Source: Siphonodentalium dalli (lineage: Eukaryota; Mollusca; Scaphopoda; Gadilida; Siphonodentaliidae). Taken from it: a stretch of DNA of 64,000 nt. A model generated the notes under the pieces. It was not told the origin of the DNA and searched no databases. It saw only the letters and a list, made by a program, of their open reading frames with translations. Below, one piece after another: positions 59,854 to 64,000 of this stretch (position 1 is the stretch's first letter; every line of letters starts with the position of its first letter). A program made the position numbers and the translations under genes. The stretch covers positions 130,481,917 to 130,545,916 of the forward strand of contig CP136066.1 in assembly GCA_032622095.1 (NCBI GenBank). Direction: 5' to 3'.

Positions 59854-60277
59854 TGGAGCTCTGTGTCAAGTGGTTAGTGCATCAGACTTGTCTTTGCCGT
59901 CAACACAGCTAGAGGAGTTTGCAGCCCGTCGGTGGCCTAATGTGAGTTTCACACAGCAGTGGCTTGGTCGAATTGATTGGCATGCAATCATTGGATTGTA
60001 CACTCTTCAAATTTCACGCCAAGTTGTGACCCTTGATCAAGAACACTCATACTGTGACTGTTTTGCACCACCCATGTGTTATGAGCAGTGACAGATCTTG
60101 TTAGTATGCTAGCCACATTGTGGCTGTACCTTCCCCTATCCCCGGGCAGCAGTAGATTGTTACTGAGTGTTAAGGCTCATCAGGGTAATAATTGTCATTA
60201 CCGTCTTAGAACAATTATTTATTAATTGGTTAAGCTGGGTTAAGCGCTATATAAAAACTTATTATTATATTATTAAT
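59854..60277 (+). mobile_element. tRNA-derived SINE
   Basis: A 424-bp element with a tRNA-like head: A-box region GTCAAGTGGTTAGTGCATCA at 59865-59884 and B-box-like GGAGTTTGCAGCCC at 59914-59927, so it would be transcribed by RNA polymerase III. The body is unrelated to tRNA. The tail GTTAAGCGCTATATAAAAAC followed by TTATTATTATATTATTAA resembles the 3' end of the LINE at 15190-16055 (GCGCTATA-CAAATA... then TATTATTATTATC), as expected if such a LINE supplied the reverse transcriptase. No protein is encoded; open frames inside are incidental. Confidence 0.75.
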
Positions 60278-60289
60278 ATGTATTAGAGG

Positions 60290-62180
60290 GCAGAGACGAA
60301 GTTTAGGTCTGCTAATATGATAGAGATGTTAGTCTATTTAAAGGGCTGCTAAAAGAACCATAATAATGGGTTTAATGTTTAAACTTTTCCTGGAGAAAAA
60401 AATCCAAAGCTGACATTATAAAGTAATAAACGGAGATTTCATATAAATTAGTACCTATTATTGTGTTTGTAAAAAAGCACACAAGTAACGGTACACTAAC
60501 GTGACAGTGAGCAAGTTCTAACATAGATCATGCCATGAATCTCTACTCGGCTGTGCCCATGGTGATCATATTTCAACAGTTCAAAACATGGGAATTTTTT
60601 TATGTTCTAAAAGGGACCTTTAAAGAATTTATTTGATTGCCCAGGGAAAAATCCAAAGCAAAATTGGCTGAAACAAATCATCTAATGATGGAATCTATAT
60701 CTGAGACCTTCACCTACTGTGAAATATATTATTAAGGAGAACGTAGAAACTAAGAAACATATTACCTGTGTTATTTGTTTTACTTAAAGTTCTCTGTGAC
60801 CTATCAGAACATCAAAAAATTCCCATGTTAATGATGTTTTGAACTGGTGTTCCATATGATCCCGACGGACAAACCCAGAGTCATATCAGTGAGATATCCC
60901 AGTCAGATTCTGGAAATCAAAATGATAAAAATACAGTGATTTTAAGCATTTACATATATAGTAATGAATAGCATTTTATTTTAGACAAATTTGGCATTAA
61001 TTTACAGTGAAAGTAAAATTCATTTTTATTTTTACCCTAACACTATTCCACAATGCCATCAATTTGGTTGATCTAAATTAATTTATTCATTCCTCATACA
61101 TGTCTTTCTGCCTTTTGCTTTGGGTCATGCATTTATAACAGAAGGAACCACAATTCACAATACCAGTATATAGTGTCCATTGAAATATCATGGGAATGGC
61201 CTAACCACAAAACATTCACATAGGCGTATATGTGATATTTGCCAGACAAATTCTAAGCCGGGATTGCCCCAAAATTAACGGGAAAATGTCGAACATACAT
61301 GGGCAAATGTATATTGATGATAAAATTTTACGAAGCAAAGTTACAATATTTATATCATACATGTTTTCTGTTGCAATGGTCAACAGATGGCTTTTGCCAT
61401 GTTATTTCAGATGGAATAGAAGTTATAGAACCCCAATTTAAAATTCATGTGTTCAGGATTGCTCCACTGGATATCCCCATGTCCATGTTTAGGCCCTATT
61501 TTAACTTTAGAACTTATGTATACTCTAGTCATCTCAATGATATGTACAGGTAATGCAATATTGTGGTTAATAGATGCCCAAATTACAATGCCTCACACTC
61601 TGACACAGGGTTGTGTCGGGGAGGGTTATTAAAACACAAAAAAAATATCAGTATAAAGGATACCCCATGATATGAGTTTAAAAATATACATAGACAGTCC
61701 TTCCAATGGTATCTGGAGAAGTCAACCCTTGACAAAGTTATCCCCAGAGTAGTCAGACCCCAAGAGAAATTGACACACTATGTAGGTTAGCGTCATGCAT
61801 GGCGTTTGCATTAAACAAGTGTCATTCTCTGTGTCCAACAGTTTGCCACATTGTTTGGTGTCAAAGGGGATTACATCACTTTGTAGCTTTCTTGGTTTTT
61901 CACAAATAGGGGATTAAGAAACAGGAAATATTGTTACACCGATGTGTGCTTAATTAATATTAGAAAATAAAACTACCAGCATAATTTTTTCCTTGCTTTG
62001 GACCGGCTCATCAACAGCCAAACAACCTGAACACAGTGTGTGTGTGTCAATTTTGGCGAAAACTCCGAGCTGCTATCTGGCACATTCCTACTTCAAAGTC
62101 AGTTTGTCATTCAATGCAACTTCAAAGTCCTGAAAAACAGATTGATCATTTTTAGTGAGCTTTCTTGGCACAGAGCAAAC
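60290..62180. other. AT-rich DNA, no gene recognised
   Basis: Words such as TCAGAACAT...AAAATTCCCATG and CCATGGTGATCATATTTCAA/TGGTGTTCCATATGATC (about 60558 and 60847) are inverted relative to each other, suggesting a decayed inverted repeat between about 60540 and 60870. Overlapping short frames at 61232-61632 have no recognisable motif. Confidence 0.45.
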
Positions 62181-62194
62181 ATTTTTTCCCTCCA

Positions 62195-62415
62195 GATATT
62201 ATCTCCACATATTATCTTGACATCTCAACATATTACAAATACATCTCGAGATCTCAACTAAATCTCAAGATTTCGACATACGCATTTTGAGATCTCGACG
62301 TTATCGTGATCTCAACATATTACCGGTATGATGAAATCTCTAGTTATTTTCTCAAGATCTTGACATACACAACTCGAGGTATCGACAAACACATCTCGAG
62401 ATAATATCTTGAGAT
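62195..62415. repeat. Degenerate ATCTCGAGATCTYGACATA repeat cluster
   Basis: Variants of the palindromic words ATCTCGAGAT, AGATCTCGAC and ATCTTGAGAT occur about ten times in 220 bp (for example CATCTCGAGATCTCAAC at 62243, CATCTCGAGATAATATCTTG at 62391). This is a degenerate short-period repeat. Confidence 0.7.
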
Positions 62416-62639
62416 ACATCAATATATAAATGTGCTTAAAATACAGCATAGCGTAATGTTCCTATAACTACCGCTATATGGCACAAGAAATTATATCATT
62501 GGTCAGTACGACTCAGTATGCTATACAGTTCAGTGCGAATTTGACAATAACCTCACCATTACACTGTATACGCATATTCCTTAATCAGAAACATTCGGTA
62601 TTGACCAAATAAATGGTGCGATGGGTTGGGCCATCCCAG

Positions 62640-63090
62640 TTTTGATTAGCGTTAGGTCAAGGTTAGGGTTCGCTTAACACTTGGGTAAACCCAACCCATA
62701 ATTTACCATCCCACCCCAGTCAGGGTTAGTATCCCGTCAAGTTCTGATTATGGTTAGGATTATACTAGTAGGCTCAGTGTTAAGGTTTAGGTTAATGTCC
62801 ATGTCTGCTACTTTTCCATTCGGGTCATGCAGACTTATATTAGTCTAGGATCCCACCCAACTTGTCATGTCCCATCTCATCACAACGATGTCCAATCAAT
62901 TGCCACCCCGTTACCGTCTCAGTCATGGGAAAAGGTTGAATATCCTGTCCATGCCAGTCATGTTTATGGTTATGGTCAGGGACAGGGTTAGGCTTTAGGT
63001 CACTTTCCGCATTCCCACTTGCCTCATCAAGTCCTGAACTGTATCACCATGTTCCGGATAGGGTCAGGGTAAGGGACAAATGAAACACAT
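62640..63090. repeat. Degenerate GGTTAGGG-like words
   Basis: Scattered AAGGTTAGGGTTCGC, CAGGGTTAGTAT, GGTTTAGGTTAATG, CAGGGTTAGGCTTTAGG and AGGGTCAGGGTAAGGG occur between non-repetitive stretches. They are not an ordered telomere array. Confidence 0.45.
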
Positions 63091-63273
63091 TTCGTAATGG
63101 CCGGTGTTAATGCCGATCACAAACCTGTGTACATTTTAATTAACACGTTGAGTGCCAGAAATCAATTAGTAATCTCGCCAGTTTGCCAAATCGTGGCAAG
63201 ATAGATACCCTTAGTAGACCATAATTTGGCTTCAATGAAGCAAAAATTGGATGACAGAAACGGCGATTGATAG

Positions 63274-63355
63274 TACACGAGATAACTCGTAGCCGGCACT
63301 GGCGGAATGAATTTGGGTATTCCCACCACCAGTGCCAACTACGAGTTATCTCGTA
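63274..63355. repeat. Hairpin, ~28-bp arms
   Basis: TACACGAGATAACTCGTAG then CCGGCACTGG (63274-63302) is matched in inverted form by CCAGTGCC then AACTACGAGTTATCTCGTA (63329-63355), with two mismatches and a loop of about 26 bp. Confidence 0.88.
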
Positions 63356-63359
63356 GACA

Positions 63360-64000
63360 CAATTGGACACGTTTGAGCAACAAATATGAAGTAGAATGTA
63401 ACCCAAACAAGTTATTTTGGTGGTAAGCATATTTATGGAGGTGTGGGAGTCCTTGTGGAGGTTATAGCTCGTTATATAGTTAAATTGTGGCTGATGCACG
63501 GCGGAGCAAATTACTTATATATATATGAGCAATTGAGCATGCATGCTACAGACAGCGAATCCGAAGTGGAATCGGGTGAACTTGTTTCCTGTGAGGATGA
63601 GTTTATTTCGTCCATACAGTAATGACTACGAGCATGCATCTTCTGTTGTTTCGGGTATTGTAAGTTATCGCCCATTTAGCCTGATTTAGGCCTATGCTAT
63701 GGGGTTCCAAAGTACAGCCCAAAATAATAGTGTTGGAAGAATTGTCAGCACAAAATTAAAACAACCATGCAGCAGTAGTCAAATAGATCCCTGCACATTC
63801 AGGAGTGTGCTACATGTAACTCCATATAATCCATCCATCTGGAAGTAAGTCAGTCACCCTTTACTGTAAACCTCTATGCTACACAAAACCATTTATCCGT
63901 ACCTACGTAAGTAGAACAGTTCGATGAACTGCATGACGTCTAAAGTACGGTAATTGGTACGCTTTCCATTGTCCAACACGTTCGGAAGTGGGTAAAATGT
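63360..64000. other. Window end, no gene assured
   Basis: A 27-codon acidic frame (63539-63622, MHATDSESEVESGELVSCED and on) follows a TATATATATATGAG stretch. It is too short and isolated to call a gene. Nothing else recognised. Confidence 0.3.

Noticed and set aside
59870-60091. 73-codon frame near 59870
   Set aside because: It lies inside the tRNA-derived SINE and includes its promoter boxes.
62640-63090. Interstitial telomere
   Set aside because: GGTTAGGG-like words are scattered and degenerate without a fixed period.

Overview
The window is animal nuclear DNA dominated by repeats. It is AT-rich apart from two satellites and one retrotransposon, and no complete host gene can be read in it. 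The organism is probably a marine invertebrate, most likely a mollusc. That rests on an animal-type LINE, tRNA-derived SINEs, an Ngaro-type tyrosine-recombinase retrotransposon, a FLYWCH gene fragment, and a repeat at about 39530-39900 that ends in a GACGGACGGACAGACGG-like stretch followed shortly by CAGGTGAGCTAAAA. I associate that ending with molluscan genomes from memory and could not check it. There are no operons, prokaryotic genes or CRISPR arrays.

Layout. 1-10397: satellite A, about 73 GC-rich monomers of ~141-143 bp, cut by the left window edge, with higher-order repeats offset by 987 and 1276 bp. 10398-21840: AT-rich DNA with a LINE fragment (12392-12568), a 78-bp-arm hairpin (13221-13394), palindrome clusters at 14000-14430 and 17870-18180, a 5'-truncated LINE (15190-16055) and dispersed repeats (19800-21690). 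21840-37100: satellite B, about 75 monomers of ~201 bp, each with a 22-bp palindrome, with higher-order offsets of 1813, 1208 and 598 bp. This array lies between inverted ~0.75-kb arms (20940-21690 and 38310-39115). 37122-41100: miniature inverted-repeat elements and dispersed repeats.

42918-48738 is a near-complete Ngaro-type retrotransposon on the minus strand and the only substantial coding unit. It runs from a gag-like zinc-finger ORF through reverse transcriptase/RNase H and tyrosine recombinase to an SGNH hydrolase. These lie between split direct repeats that look identical, and the pentamer ATTAT marks both ends and the internal repeat junction. In the usual DIRS-superfamily scheme the RNA is reverse transcribed with help from the split repeats, and the recombinase inserts a circular DNA without target duplication. 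RT/RH and recombinase are open; gag seems to change frame twice and the hydrolase once.

48739-64000: AT-rich DNA with a duplicated block (49722-50470 and 54401-55122) that contains a tRNA-Thr-like head. A Harbinger/Tourist-like MITE interrupts the second copy. Other features are a palindromic element (57399-57958), a FLYWCH-finger gene fragment (58632-59098), a tRNA-derived SINE (59854-60277) and several perfect hairpins.
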